Positions 8,618 through 17,493 of a stretch of 64,000 bases of DNA are shown one piece after another; the first letter of the stretch is position 1; every line of letters begins with the position of its first letter. The notes below the pieces were generated by a model that did no database searches, had not been told where the DNA came from, and was given only the letters and a program-made list of their open reading frames with translations. Where the stretch lies: the NCBI GenBank assembly GCA_035295165.1, contig DATGJN010000113.1:1-64000 (forward strand), read 5' to 3'. This stretch comes from a bacterium (lineage in GTDB: Bacteria > Sysuimicrobiota > Sysuimicrobiia > Sysuimicrobiales > Segetimicrobiaceae). The position numbers were made by a program, and so were the translations under genes.

Positions 8618-10419
8618 GTGCCCACCTTGGGCAGGATGTGCGGGGTGATGATGAAGATCACTTCGTTGTCCTCGTGATCGGTGTTCGTCTCACGGAACAG
8701 CCACCCTACGATCGGGATATCCCCGAGCAGAGGCACCTTCACGGTCGTCCGCGTGTCGTTCTTCTGGATCAACCCGGCGAGGATGATCGACGTCCCGTCC
8801 TTCACCGTCAGCGACGTCGTGGCTTCGCGGGTGGTGATCGTTGGCGGCACGCCGTTCGAGGGCGGCGTCGCGATCGCGCTGACCTCGGGGTGCATGTTCA
8901 CCGTCAGGTTACCGTCGCGGTTCACGCGCGGCGTGATGTTGAGGATCACGCCGGCGTTGATGATCACGACCGACGGCACCCCCTGGGAGTTCAGTACCTG
9001 GAACGGGATCTGGCTGCCGATGTTCATGGACGCGGTCTGGCCGTCGAGCACCGCGAGCCGCGGGTTCGCGAGCAGCTTGGCCTTGCTCTGCGAGATCAGC
9101 AGGTTGAGCTGCGCCGTCACGGGAGCCGTGGTCGAGAACCCGAACGACAGCCGGCCGGTCGAGTTGTCCGTGCCGGTGCTGTTCAGGTTGAACGGAATCG
9201 GATTCTCCCACTGCACGCCCAGGTTCTTCGTTTCGCTGGTGGGGATCTCCACCACCGACGCCTCGATCAGCACCTGCGCCAGCGGCAGGTCTGTGCTCTT
9301 TTGGAGCGCCGCCACCTGCGCGATCTGCGCCGCGCTCGCGGTGACGATCACCGAGTTGCTGGCCTTGTCGAGCTTCGCAGTCTTGATGACGGCGTCGGGC
9401 AACTGCGAGCCCATGAGGTCAAGGAACGTCGAGGCGTCGATGTAGTCGAGCTTGAAGACCTGGGTCACGGTGCGCGCCGACGCGACGTCCACGCCGCCGA
9501 GGAGCGCCTGCACCTTGGCCTGGTCCTCGGCCGTCGCCACCACGTAGACCGTGTTGTTCGACGCGTCGACGGACGTCTGCTCCTTCTTGATCCCGGTGAC
9601 GGGGAGGATGTTCGCGACAAAGTCCGTCGCCAGGATGTTCGTCAAATGGTAGGCGCGCATGAACGGCTTCGCCAGCTTCGCCTGGTTCTCGACGATGATG
9701 TTGTTACCCACGGTCGTGTAGCCGAGCCCGTTGGGCTGCAGGATGAGCTGCATCGCCTGTTCGAACGTAACGCCCACGAGCCGCACCGTGATCTTGCCCT
9801 TGACGTCGGTGTCCGTGACGATGTTCTTCCCGGTCAGTTTTGCCAGCGCGGAAATCACATCGGCGATCTCGGCGTCGTGCAGCTCCAGGTTGATGGTCTG
9901 CGGCGAGGCCTGGGCTTGGGCCTGGGCCGCCGCGGCGGCGGTGATCGGACCCGGGGGCGTCGCGCCCGATGCGGGCGCCGCGGCCGGGCCCGCGGTCACG
10001 GTCTCGACCGGCACGCCGACCACGATCGAGCCACCGTCTGCCGGGGTCGTGACCGCGATCTTCGTCGGACGTGCGAGCTCGAGCACGAGGCGAACGACGT
10101 CTGGTTGGAACTGACCGATGCGTACCTGCCACACCGGCCCCTTCGCCAGCGGCAAAATGCCGCCCGGCATCCCGAGGACCGCCCCCTGCACGTCGATCAC
10201 GGCGGTGGCAGAGCCCCCGTTCACGACCTGGTAGTGTACCGGTCCGGACACCTCGGCCGTCACCAGGATGTCGGTGGGCGTGCTGGTCAGCGTGACACCG
10301 GTCACTCGGGCCGAGTCGGCGAGCGCCGGCGAGGCCGGCCATGCTGCGAACGCTAGGGCGACGGCGACCCCGATGACCAAGGGCAACGACAGCCGCCGAC
10401 AATGAGTCCTCACTATCAC
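8614..10419 (-). CDS. pilQ: Type IV pilus secretin PilQ
   Basis: Outer-membrane secretin through which the pilus passes. The 601 aa protein has a signal peptide (about 1-35), an AMIN domain (about 36-135), an alanine-rich linker, an STN-like domain starting near 173, two N-domain repeats, then the secretin barrel. The C-terminal signature VKDGTSIILAGLIQKN and VPLLGDIPIVGWLFR is clear. The start overlaps the stop of pilP by four bases, and the 3' end overlaps the TPR gene. A secretin implies an outer membrane in this organism. Confidence 0.95.
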   Translation of the reverse strand: MIVRTHCRRLSLPLVIGVAVALAFAAWPASPALADSARVTGVTLTSTPTDILVTAEVSGPVHYQVVNGGSATAVIDVQGAVLGMPGGILPLAKGPVWQVRIGQFQPDVVRLVLELARPTKIAVTTPADGGSIVVGVPVETVTAGPAAAPASGATPPGPITAAAAAQAQAQASPQTINLELHDAEIADVISALAKLTGKNIVTDTDVKGKITVRLVGVTFEQAMQLILQPNGLGYTTVGNNIIVENQAKLAKPFMRAYHLTNILATDFVANILPVTGIKKEQTSVDASNNTVYVVATAEDQAKVQALLGGVDVASARTVTQVFKLDYIDASTFLDLMGSQLPDAVIKTAKLDKASNSVIVTASAAQIAQVAALQKSTDLPLAQVLIEASVVEIPTSETKNLGVQWENPIPFNLNSTGTDNSTGRLSFGFSTTAPVTAQLNLLISQSKAKLLANPRLAVLDGQTASMNIGSQIPFQVLNSQGVPSVVIINAGVILNITPRVNRDGNLTVNMHPEVSAIATPPSNGVPPTITTREATTSLTVKDGTSIILAGLIQKNDTRTTVKVPLLGDIPIVGWLFRETNTDHEDNEVIFIITPHILPKVGT

Positions 10420-11045
10420 ACACCTCCCAGTGGCAACTCGAACGTCACGCCATCTCGCTTCAGCACAACCTTCTCCGGTTGAATCGACACGACCACCGCG
10501 CCGTTCACGTTCTCCCCCACGCCGACAACAAACGTCTGCCCGGCCGATTCAATGATCGCCACGCGCGGCTGATTGCCGACGATCCCCGTCACCGTCATGC
10601 CCACGCCGGGTGAGGCCGGCGCCATGCCGGCGCCGCCGGCGCCGGGCGGCAAGGGCAGGCCGACTCCGGTACCCGAACCCGGCGTCGACGTGCCGATCTG
10701 CGGTGCGGATCCCGCGGGTCGCTCGGCCGCGAGCGGCACGAACGGATCCGCGCGCCCGGTGGGCCCGGTCGGGATCGCCGGGGTGGCGGAAACGGCGGCC
10801 GACGACGCCGTCGTCCCCTGCGCCGGTCCGCCGCCCGCTGGCGGCGTCCCAACCGTCTGCTGCGACGCCGCGGTCTGGACCGTGGCCGACGCCGCAGGAT
10901 GCGCCGCACCGGTGTACACGAGGCGCGGCGACGAGACGTGCGCGGTTCCCCCGCCGCGTACGTTGACGTACAGCGCGGCGAGCGCCGCGACGACAAGCAC
11001 CCCGATCAGCCAGGGGAGTGACTTCGTGGACTGTCGCGCAGTCAT
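10416..11045 (-). CDS. pilP: PilP-like T4P alignment-complex protein
   Basis: A 209 aa protein with an N-terminal membrane anchor (about 11-28), a long Pro/Ala/Gly/Ser-rich linker (about 45-145) and a C-terminal beta domain, MTVTGIVGNQPRVAIIE followed by LKRDGVTFELPL, as in PilP/GspC proteins. PilP normally links the PilN-PilO complex to PilQ. Classical PilP is a lipoprotein, but this one has a transmembrane anchor and no lipobox, which is closer to GspC topology. The ATG overlaps the pilO stop (ATGA), and position between pilO and pilQ supports the call. Confidence 0.82.
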   Translation of the reverse strand: MTARQSTKSLPWLIGVLVVAALAALYVNVRGGGTAHVSSPRLVYTGAAHPAASATVQTAASQQTVGTPPAGGGPAQGTTASSAAVSATPAIPTGPTGRADPFVPLAAERPAGSAPQIGTSTPGSGTGVGLPLPPGAGGAGMAPASPGVGMTVTGIVGNQPRVAIIESAGQTFVVGVGENVNGAVVVSIQPEKVVLKRDGVTFELPLGGV

Positions 11046-11758
11046 CGCGCCCCTCCCGCGGGTGCGACGTAGGCCGTGGTCGAGATCTGCATCGACAGGA
11101 TCGGCGTGGACGACGGCGCCTGCCCCTTGCGGGGTTGCGCGGGCGTCAGCCGGAGGTCGGAGATTGCGAGAAACCGGGGAAAGCCCTCGATCCCCTTCGC
11201 AAACTTGAGCAGCGACGCGAAGTCTCCCTCGGCCGAGATGTCCACGCTGAACTGCTGGTACCCGGCGAGCGGTGCGGGCGCATTCTGCCCGGCGGGCGCA
11301 TTCTGGGCGGCGGGCCGCTGGGCCCCCCCGGATGTCGACGGGACCGTGGCCCCGACCTCCCCAGTGATCGAGGGCACTGGCGTGCCCGTCGCTCCCGGCT
11401 GCGGCGCCACTGCCGGCTTGAGCGCGCTCGGCCTGATGGATCTCAGGTCCACGCCCGACTGGTGCGCGAGGGCGTCGAGCTGCAGGAGCAGGGTCGGGAT
11501 CTCCCGGGCGGAGGGCAGCTTGCCCTGAAAGGCCTGAATGCTGCTCTGCATCTCGGCGATCTGTTGCTGCAACGCATCTTTCCGCTGTGCCTGGCCCTGT
11601 AGTTGCGTCAGATCCGCCCGGCTGGCCACGAGGCGCGCGGCCAACTCGGCGTTGACCTGGCCCCGGGGCACGTACACGAACATGTAGAAGACGACGACGA
11701 GCACGAGGAGCCCCACACCCCACAGTAGCGCCCGCTCACGCGGTTGAAGGGATTTCAC
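11042..11758 (-). CDS. pilO: PilO-like T4P alignment-complex protein
   Basis: Bitopic inner-membrane protein of 238 aa. It has a short cytoplasmic tail, a membrane segment (about 12-29), a periplasmic coiled coil (about 35-90) and a C-terminal ferredoxin-like part ending in STTAYVAPAGGAR. A low-complexity insert rich in Pro, Ala and Gln (about 115-160) interrupts the domain. PilO pairs with PilN to form the periplasmic scaffold. The gene overlaps pilN and pilP by four bases on either side, so expression is tightly coupled. Confidence 0.88.
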   Translation of the reverse strand: MKSLQPRERALLWGVGLLVLVVVFYMFVYVPRGQVNAELAARLVASRADLTQLQGQAQRKDALQQQIAEMQSSIQAFQGKLPSAREIPTLLLQLDALAHQSGVDLRSIRPSALKPAVAPQPGATGTPVPSITGEVGATVPSTSGGAQRPAAQNAPAGQNAPAPLAGYQQFSVDISAEGDFASLLKFAKGIEGFPRFLAISDLRLTPAQPRKGQAPSSTPILSMQISTTAYVAPAGGAR

Positions 11759-12333
11759 CGCGTCACCCCCTGCTGCGCCTGCGACGTGACGGGATGCGCA
11801 CTCAGCGTCCCGACCACCTCGAACCGCACGACATTGCGATCACCGATCGAATCTGCGTTCGTGCTGCTCAGATCGACGTTCTCGAAACTCCCGGACGCGC
11901 CGAGCTGGACCATGAACCGAGCCACCTCCGGATACGAGAACGCGTAGCCATCGAAGGTCGCGAGGTTCGCTCCCGACGTGGCCATCGACGTCAACCAGAC
12001 GTTCGATGGGATGACCGCCTGGATGGTCTGCAGCGACTCGGCGGCCGGCATCTCGAACGCGAGCAACTGGCGAACCACCGCCTCCTCTCCCTGGAGCGCG
12101 GCCGCCTCCTGTGACAGCTGTTGCACCTGCAGCGCGACCGGGCGGAGCGCATCGGTCTGGTGTGCGACGTCGTTGATCTGCGCTTGAAGCTGCCCGCTGC
12201 GGTGAATCAATAGGAAGCTCCACACCAGGAGAATGCCGACCACCGCGACTGTCGCGCCAATCCACAGTTTGCCGCCCGCCGGTGCCGGGCCGGCTCGCCG
12301 CCGTTCGGACGCCAGTAGGTTGATCGTGATCAT
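11755..12333 (-). CDS. pilN: PilN-like T4P alignment-complex protein
   Basis: Inner-membrane protein of 192 aa. The N-terminal peptide MITINLLASERR contains the INLL motif that in known systems inserts into PilM. One membrane segment follows (about 24-44), then a coiled coil and a periplasmic ferredoxin-like domain. The start overlaps the pilM stop and the end overlaps the pilO start, both by four bases. The role is to connect the cytoplasmic PilM ring to periplasmic PilO/PilP. Confidence 0.9.
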   Translation of the reverse strand: MITINLLASERRRAGPAPAGGKLWIGATVAVVGILLVWSFLLIHRSGQLQAQINDVAHQTDALRPVALQVQQLSQEAAALQGEEAVVRQLLAFEMPAAESLQTIQAVIPSNVWLTSMATSGANLATFDGYAFSYPEVARFMVQLGASGSFENVDLSSTNADSIGDRNVVRFEVVGTLSAHPVTSQAQQGVTR

Positions 12334-13427
12334 CGTTCGCGCGCTCCTCTCAGGGCCAGCCCCACGGCGACCGCCATCATCGGCCCGACCTCCGCCAGGC
12401 GGTCCGGCGGGAGCGCCGCATCCACCTGGTGCGTCTCAAACGGGTTGCCCACTTCGACGGGGACGCCGAGTTCGTCGCCGAGGTACCGGGCGAGGTTCGT
12501 GAGCTTCGCCGTCCCACCGGTCAGCACGACCTTGGCGATCGCCTGTCCGCGCGACCGGGCGGTGTAGAAGTCCATGGAGCGGCGCACCTCAGTGAAGATG
12601 CTGGTGATCACCGGGAGCATGGCCTCGTGCACGTGCTGTACCACCATATCCTCCGCCCGCTGGCCCTCCACCAAGATCTGCGCCTGCCGCTCCTTGAGCG
12701 TCTGGGCGGCGTCGAACTCGATGCTCATCGCCTCCGCGACCGCCTTGGTGACCGCGTTCCCGCCGATCGGGATGTTACGGGCCAGACGGAGACGATCGCC
12801 CTCCATCACGATGATGTCCGAGCTCTCGGCGCCGAGATCAACGTAGACCGTCGCATCGCCGTGCGGCTCGGCCGAGTCGTGGGAGCCGTTCGAGCCGTTT
12901 GTCTCGAACGCCCGCACCATGGAGAACGATGTCACCTCCATGACCGACGACGACAGGCCCACTGCCCGCAGCGGCGCGAGCTGGCGATCGACCAGTTCCT
13001 TGCGCGCAGCGACGAGGAGAATGTCGAGCTGTTTCTCCTCCAAGCTCTTACCGAGCACCTGGAAGTCCCGGCTCACGTCCTGGACGCCGGCCGGCAGGTA
13101 CCGCTCGGCCTCGAACGCGACCGCGCGCTCCAGCTCGATCTGCGGCATCTCCGGGAGCTTGAGCTCTCGGATGATGACCGCCTCGCCGCCGACGGCCGTG
13201 ACCACCCGCTTCGTGCGGATCCCGCCTTCCTCGAGCAGCGCGCGAATCGCGGGCGCCAGCACCGCGGGATCGGTCGCCACCCCTTCCGTCACCGCCCCGG
13301 CCGGGGTGGGCGCGAGCGCGACGCGAGAGATCTTCAACTTACCGTCGGCGGGCACGACCTCCACGGCCTTCAGCGCATGACTGCCGAGGTCCAGCCCTAC
13401 CGATGTCCGGTGCCTGTGTAGACCCAT
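12330..13427 (-). CDS. pilM: PilM, actin-like T4P assembly protein
   Basis: Cytoplasmic actin/FtsA-fold protein of 365 aa. The first phosphate loop is visible in TSVGLDLGSHALKAVEV and the second in VYVDLGAESSDIIVMEGD. The adenosine motif VVLTGGTAKL is near the C-terminus. The ATG at 13425-13427 is preceded by CAGGAG at good spacing; the frame extends further upstream without a site. It heads the pilM-N-O-P-Q-TPR-pilD-SLT operon, after a 276 bp gap from the minor-pilin genes. Confidence 0.94.
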   Translation of the reverse strand: MGLHRHRTSVGLDLGSHALKAVEVVPADGKLKISRVALAPTPAGAVTEGVATDPAVLAPAIRALLEEGGIRTKRVVTAVGGEAVIIRELKLPEMPQIELERAVAFEAERYLPAGVQDVSRDFQVLGKSLEEKQLDILLVAARKELVDRQLAPLRAVGLSSSVMEVTSFSMVRAFETNGSNGSHDSAEPHGDATVYVDLGAESSDIIVMEGDRLRLARNIPIGGNAVTKAVAEAMSIEFDAAQTLKERQAQILVEGQRAEDMVVQHVHEAMLPVITSIFTEVRRSMDFYTARSRGQAIAKVVLTGGTAKLTNLARYLGDELGVPVEVGNPFETHQVDAALPPDRLAEVGPMMAVAVGLALRGARER

Positions 13428-13703
13428 TGGCTCCTGTCTCCCTGACGGACCCACGCGGGTCCCAGAATCACTGCTTCTTGCCGCTGCCGGAGCGCGTCCA
13501 GAGTGGAACACGCGTTCTCACACCTCTGGCACGTCCCGCCAACAGTACCTGATGCCCAAAAGAGAGGACACATAGACGACACACTGGGTCGATATCCGCC
13601 GAACTTTTTACGGGAATCTCTGCGCACTTATGGAGAAATCCGAAAACTCCCTAGGAACGACAAAGCCGAGATGCGTGACGCGGGGCGCGTGTGGTGGCCG
13701 TGA
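13428..13703. promoter_or_regulatory. Leader/promoter region of the pilM operon
   Basis: This 276 bp gap is comparatively AT-rich in its middle part (13600-13660) and separates the minor-pilin genes from pilM, both on the minus strand. It is the only sizeable gap in the 13.4-21.1 kb minus-strand run, so a separate promoter for pilM is plausible. I did not find a convincing -35/-10 pair or any GEMM-type motif here. Confidence 0.35.
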
Positions 13704-14291
13704 TCAGTAGGCGCAGGGTTGCCCGCCGGCGGTGACGAGGCACGTCACCTCACCGCTGGCGCGCACCGTGATCGTCCTCGACCCGGCGCTGTTGCTGATC
13801 ACGACCGTCTGGTCCGTCGTGTACGCCGTGGCACCGGTGTTATTGAAGGGCATTCCGAGACACGAGAACAACAGCTGATTCGACGTGAGCGACGTGCTGT
13901 TCACCGTCACCCCGGACGGCAGCAGGTCGTTCTCGGCCGTCGACCACGTGCCGGAGACCGGGAGCGCGCACCGGTTCGTGATGGCGCCCCCGGTCGGCGA
14001 CAGCGCTTCAACGGCGTACGCCCCGCTCGCCGCCGTAAACGAGACCAGGCTCAGGTAATGTTGCGTACGCGCGCGATCCTCCGCGGCGCGGAGGTCACTC
14101 ACGAGTTGCTGGCCCCCGAGATCGAGGTTCCTGGACGCCTGGTACCCCGACAGCAACGGGATCGCGATAATAATGAGAAGCGCCATGATGGCGAGCGCCA
14201 CCGTGAGCTCGATCAGGCTGAGCCCGGCGTCCGCAGGGGCGCTCCCGGGCGTGCGCGGCGTCCACGCCGCGCCACGACTCATGCGTCCCAT
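13704..14291 (-). CDS. FimT/GspH-like minor pseudopilin
   Basis: A 195 aa protein with a class III signal: a leader ending in DAG, then LSLIELTVALAIMALLIIIA, with Glu at mature position 5 and a long hydrophobic helix. The remainder has the beta-rich GspH/FimT pattern, with GGQQLVSDLRAAEDRARTQH after the helix and a cysteine pair near the C-terminus (VTCLVTAGGQPC). It closes the minor-pilin set downstream of the PilX-like gene and probably forms part of the pilus priming complex. PilD is the expected processing enzyme. Confidence 0.87.
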   Translation of the reverse strand: MGRMSRGAAWTPRTPGSAPADAGLSLIELTVALAIMALLIIIAIPLLSGYQASRNLDLGGQQLVSDLRAAEDRARTQHYLSLVSFTAASGAYAVEALSPTGGAITNRCALPVSGTWSTAENDLLPSGVTVNSTSLTSNQLLFSCLGMPFNNTGATAYTTDQTVVISNSAGSRTITVRASGEVTCLVTAGGQPCAY

Positions 14292-14301
14292 CGCCCGCGC
14301 C

Positions 14302-16467
14302 TTAGAACACTTCCTGCCACGTCGCGTGGCTGGCCGGCGTATCGGTCAGGCCGGGGAAGTTCGCGGAGTAGTTCCCCGCGACTGGGAAGAACGGCGGCAC
14401 GATGCCGTTGTTGATCGTGCGCGAGTCGAACGTGATCGCGTTCGAATATCCGCTCACCGCACAGAGGTTGCTGGGGGGATTCGTGCAGCTCCGGAACGTC
14501 CCGATGAACCCGGCGTAGTTCGCGATCTTCCCGCCGAGCAGCGTCCACGTGCCGGGGGAAATCGAGTCGTAGTTGTTGACTTGGATCATCCCGGTCGCCG
14601 ACATCAGGAACGCGTCGGTCTCCAGGTTCGTCGGCGCCTGGTTGATGTTGACGTTCCCGCCGGCCGAGAAGACGCCGAGGATGTTGTTGGGCTGCGTGCC
14701 GCTCGACGTCGGCTCCGTCTGGTAGCGCAGGTTCTCGTTGATGTTGATATCGCCGCCCGCGGCCACCGTCATCGCGGTGTTCGAGCTGATGCACGAGCCG
14801 ACCAGGTTGGTGTTGTTGCTGTTTTGGCCCAGGTCGGTGCTGTCCGACGGGCACGACGACGACGAGCTCTCCGTGCGTCCGCCGAGTGCCGCGATGCTGC
14901 CGCTCGTGTAGACCATGCCGTTGGGCTGGCCCGCGTAGGTCGTGGAGTTGTTGGTGACGCTCCCGCTGTTCGCGGTCGACTTCGTCGCGACGACCGTCTG
15001 ATTGCTGGTCTGGTTGACCGTGATCGTGGTCACGAGATTCCTGACGCCTGAGGACGGGTTCGATTGGGTGACCGTGGTGACCTGATTGCCGTTGCTGTCC
15101 AAGGAGAAGCTCATCCCCGTCAGATTGTTGTCCTGGATGTAGATCCCCCCGGTCAGCGTCTTTGAGCTGCCGGAGCCCGTCGACGGGAGATAGGTGCCGT
15201 TCGGCGGGGGGTTGGAGCTGCAACTGCCGCTGCACAGACCCAGGTCCTGGTTGATCTCCTGGTTGGTCACGGCGGTCACGGTGTTGGGGTTCCCCCCGAT
15301 CGCCGCGCGCACCTGGCTGAACGCGTCCGTGGGCATGGGGATCAGGCTCGCCAGCCGGTTGAACGCCGACCCGCCCTGCGCGTATGTCGGGTTGTCCACG
15401 TTGCACGTGCCACCCGGAGGCGGCGGCGAGCACCAGTAGTTCTTGTCCTGCGGGTTGCCGTTGTTGTAGAAGTGCACCAGCCCTTGGGCGGCCTGGGTCC
15501 CCACTACGCACTGACCGTTACTGTACGTGAAGCTGTAGTCTGCCTGCTCGACCGAGCCGTTGAATGTCGGGTCTCCCGCGAGCTGCATGCGCCCGTTGGT
15601 GTGCACCGGTCCGTTGAACGAGTTCGACGTCGTGAAGTACCCGCCGCTCGTACACTGTCCGAAGGTCGGCGCCTGCCCGAAGAAGTTGAGGAAGTACGCA
15701 TAGTCGGCGAAGCTGCCGGGCGTCACCACCACGTCGAAGTTCTTGCTCAGCTGCACCTGGCGGGTCGCCTGCGAAGACACCCCGCGCGACAGGATCGTGT
15801 AGGTAAAGTGGAACGTGTACGTCGGGACCGTGGCTGGGCCCGTCTGTTCGATGTACGTGCCGGCCGGGTAGCTGGCGTTGGTTACGAGCCGCGGAGTGAT
15901 CGTGACCTTGGTCGCGTACGAGCCGTCCCCCAGCGACTGCAACTGATCGGTCGTATAGGCCGCGAGGTACATCGTCGGGTAGTTCGCGACCTGGGCGACG
16001 ACCGCGTAGCTCGCGCCGCTCGTCTGGACGGCGCCGGTGGTTGTCCAGGCGTTGTTGGTGATCGTGTTGCAGCACGCGTTCGTGCTGCTCGCGAAGCCCG
16101 CGTAGTTGAGGATCGCAAGCGGAGTCTCCCCGCTGGCGGGACTGCCGTTGGCGTACATCGTCGACATCGCCGTCTGCAGCGCGGTCGAACCGCCGGACAC
16201 CTTGGTGGCATTCGTCGAGAGGTTTTCCACCAACTGATAGACCGACTCGCGCGCGACCGTCGCGCCCCCGTCGGCGAGGTAGAATGCGTCGGTGGCGGTC
16301 AGCTGTTGCCGCCCGGAGATGAGCTCCTTCCCCGTGAGGTACATCACGAGGACCGCGAGCAGCGAGATCACAAAGACGATCGACAGCACCGTGATCAATG
16401 CGATGCCTGACTCCGAACCTTGCCGTCGAGCCCGGCGGAACCGCGCGCGCAGTCCGGCTGCCGTCAT
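14302..16467 (-). CDS. PilX-N/DUF4900-like large pilus-associated protein
   Basis: A 721 aa protein. The N-terminus carries a PilX-type segment GIALITVLSIVFVISLLAVL followed by GRQQLTATDAFYLADGGA, which is typical of PilX_N proteins. The long C-terminal part is Ser/Thr/Asn/Gly-rich and looks like the DUF4900-type beta-helical region of large pilus proteins (for example FNGPVHTNGRMQLAG). Cysteines are scattered, including adjacent pairs. The ATG at 16465-16467 follows a GGGGGAAGG site; a TTG seven codons upstream is less likely. It sits between PilW-like and FimT-like genes, and a tip or adhesin role is inferred. Confidence 0.75.
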   Translation of the reverse strand: MTAAGLRARFRRARRQGSESGIALITVLSIVFVISLLAVLVMYLTGKELISGRQQLTATDAFYLADGGATVARESVYQLVENLSTNATKVSGGSTALQTAMSTMYANGSPASGETPLAILNYAGFASSTNACCNTITNNAWTTTGAVQTSGASYAVVAQVANYPTMYLAAYTTDQLQSLGDGSYATKVTITPRLVTNASYPAGTYIEQTGPATVPTYTFHFTYTILSRGVSSQATRQVQLSKNFDVVVTPGSFADYAYFLNFFGQAPTFGQCTSGGYFTTSNSFNGPVHTNGRMQLAGDPTFNGSVEQADYSFTYSNGQCVVGTQAAQGLVHFYNNGNPQDKNYWCSPPPPGGTCNVDNPTYAQGGSAFNRLASLIPMPTDAFSQVRAAIGGNPNTVTAVTNQEINQDLGLCSGSCSSNPPPNGTYLPSTGSGSSKTLTGGIYIQDNNLTGMSFSLDSNGNQVTTVTQSNPSSGVRNLVTTITVNQTSNQTVVATKSTANSGSVTNNSTTYAGQPNGMVYTSGSIAALGGRTESSSSSCPSDSTDLGQNSNNTNLVGSCISSNTAMTVAAGGDININENLRYQTEPTSSGTQPNNILGVFSAGGNVNINQAPTNLETDAFLMSATGMIQVNNYDSISPGTWTLLGGKIANYAGFIGTFRSCTNPPSNLCAVSGYSNAITFDSRTINNGIVPPFFPVAGNYSANFPGLTDTPASHATWQEVF

Positions 16468-16501
16468 ACCTATGCACCTTCCCCCCAAGAGTCCGACTCG
16501 C

Positions 16502-17047
16502 CTACTTGTTACGGAAGAACACGTCCGACGTGAACGTGCGGGTCTGCGCGCCCAACGTCGCCGTGATCGACACGGTGACGCGGTACGCGTTGCCGGCGTT
16601 TGCCACGGCCAAGGTATTGGCCGGAACGGCGTTGTCGTAGTAGGTTAGCGTGAACGCCGTGACGTTCGCGGCGACATCGGAGGCCGTCCCGCCGTTCACG
16701 GCGCGCGTGATCGTGCTGCTCCCCGTGAGCGCGTACTGAACGGTATAGGCCGTCCCGGGGCTGACCGGATTGTTCGCCGGGATGCTGAACGTCACCGACG
16801 GTGTCGCGCCCCCGCTCGCGGTGGACACGCCGCTGGCCCACTGCCCCTCCTCTTCGAACCGTTCCATGGCGTAGCGCGCGTTCTGCTGCACCTGCAGAAA
16901 GTTGTTGGTCAGCCGAGACGACTGCGCCTGCGTCGCAAGCAACCCCCAGATGCCGCCGGCCGTAATGGAGAAGACGGCCATCGCCACAACCATCTCGACA
17001 AGCGTGAACCCGCGCGTCGAGCGGTGGGGATCCACGGGCCGGGTCAT
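16502..17047 (-). CDS. PilW-like minor pilin
   Basis: A 181 aa prepilin with a short leader MTRPVDPHRSTRG and mature start FTLVEMVVAMAVFSITAGG, with Glu at position 5. The post-helix part (SSRLTNNFLQVQQNARYAME) is typical of PilW/PilJ-like minor pilins. No cysteines are seen. The ATG overlaps the end of the upstream PilV-like gene by four bases. It is a presumed component of the priming complex with the neighbouring PilV-, PilX- and FimT-like proteins. Confidence 0.85.
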   Translation of the reverse strand: MTRPVDPHRSTRGFTLVEMVVAMAVFSITAGGIWGLLATQAQSSRLTNNFLQVQQNARYAMERFEEEGQWASGVSTASGGATPSVTFSIPANNPVSPGTAYTVQYALTGSSTITRAVNGGTASDVAANVTAFTLTYYDNAVPANTLAVANAGNAYRVTVSITATLGAQTRTFTSDVFFRNK

Positions 17048-17493
17048 TGTCCGACCACCGTCGTCAACGTCGCCAGCGGCGTCGCGTTGGCGCCAAGATA
17101 CACGCTCGCCGTGACCGTCTGATAGTTCATCGTGGCGTTCGTCGTCACCGCCGTCTGAAGCTGGTACGGGGTGCCGGCCACGGCGGCGCGGGCCTGTGCG
17201 GTGACCGGATACCCGCCGGTGGCGGCCGCCTGCGCCCGCGCCTGCTCCAGGGCCTGCCGCGCGAGGTTCGCCGCCGCGGTCTGTTGGTTGGTCACGGAGG
17301 TCTGCCCCATGCTCCAGTCGAACCCGGACATCAGCGGGATGAGGACCACGGCGAGAATGGCGAGCGACACCATCACCTCGATGAGGGTGAACCCGCCCTC
17401 GACGCCGGCCGCACGATGCGGTCGGCCCGCCGCCTCCGCGGCCAGCGAGACGTCTTGTCGAGCAACTGTCGATCTTGGAATCCAGCGCCTCAC
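17044..17493 (-). CDS. PilV-like minor pilin
   Basis: A 149 aa prepilin. The mature N-terminus GFTLIEVMVSLAILAVVLIP is a clear class III signal, followed by QQTAAANLARQALEQARAQA as in PilV proteins. The leader is unusually long (about 34 aa), because the GTG start is fixed by overlap with the stop of the WbaP-like gene (GTGA); no closer start codon is available. The protein has no cysteines. Coupling to an exopolysaccharide initiating transferase is unusual (see findings). Confidence 0.85.
   Translation of the reverse strand: MRRWIPRSTVARQDVSLAAEAAGRPHRAAGVEGGFTLIEVMVSLAILAVVLIPLMSGFDWSMGQTSVTNQQTAAANLARQALEQARAQAAATGGYPVTAQARAAVAGTPYQLQTAVTTNATMNYQTVTASVYLGANATPLATLTTVVGQ

Noticed and set aside
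8608-10356. 582-codon open frame on the plus strand opposite pilQ
   Set aside because: High GC leaves the complementary frames open. Its translation is Arg/His/Asp-rich with no domain, while the opposite strand encodes a textbook secretin.
13428-13703. A second riboswitch ahead of pilM
   Set aside because: The gap lacks the GGCAAACC and GACGCAAAGCC segments of GEMM RNAs and shows no terminator hairpin with a T run.
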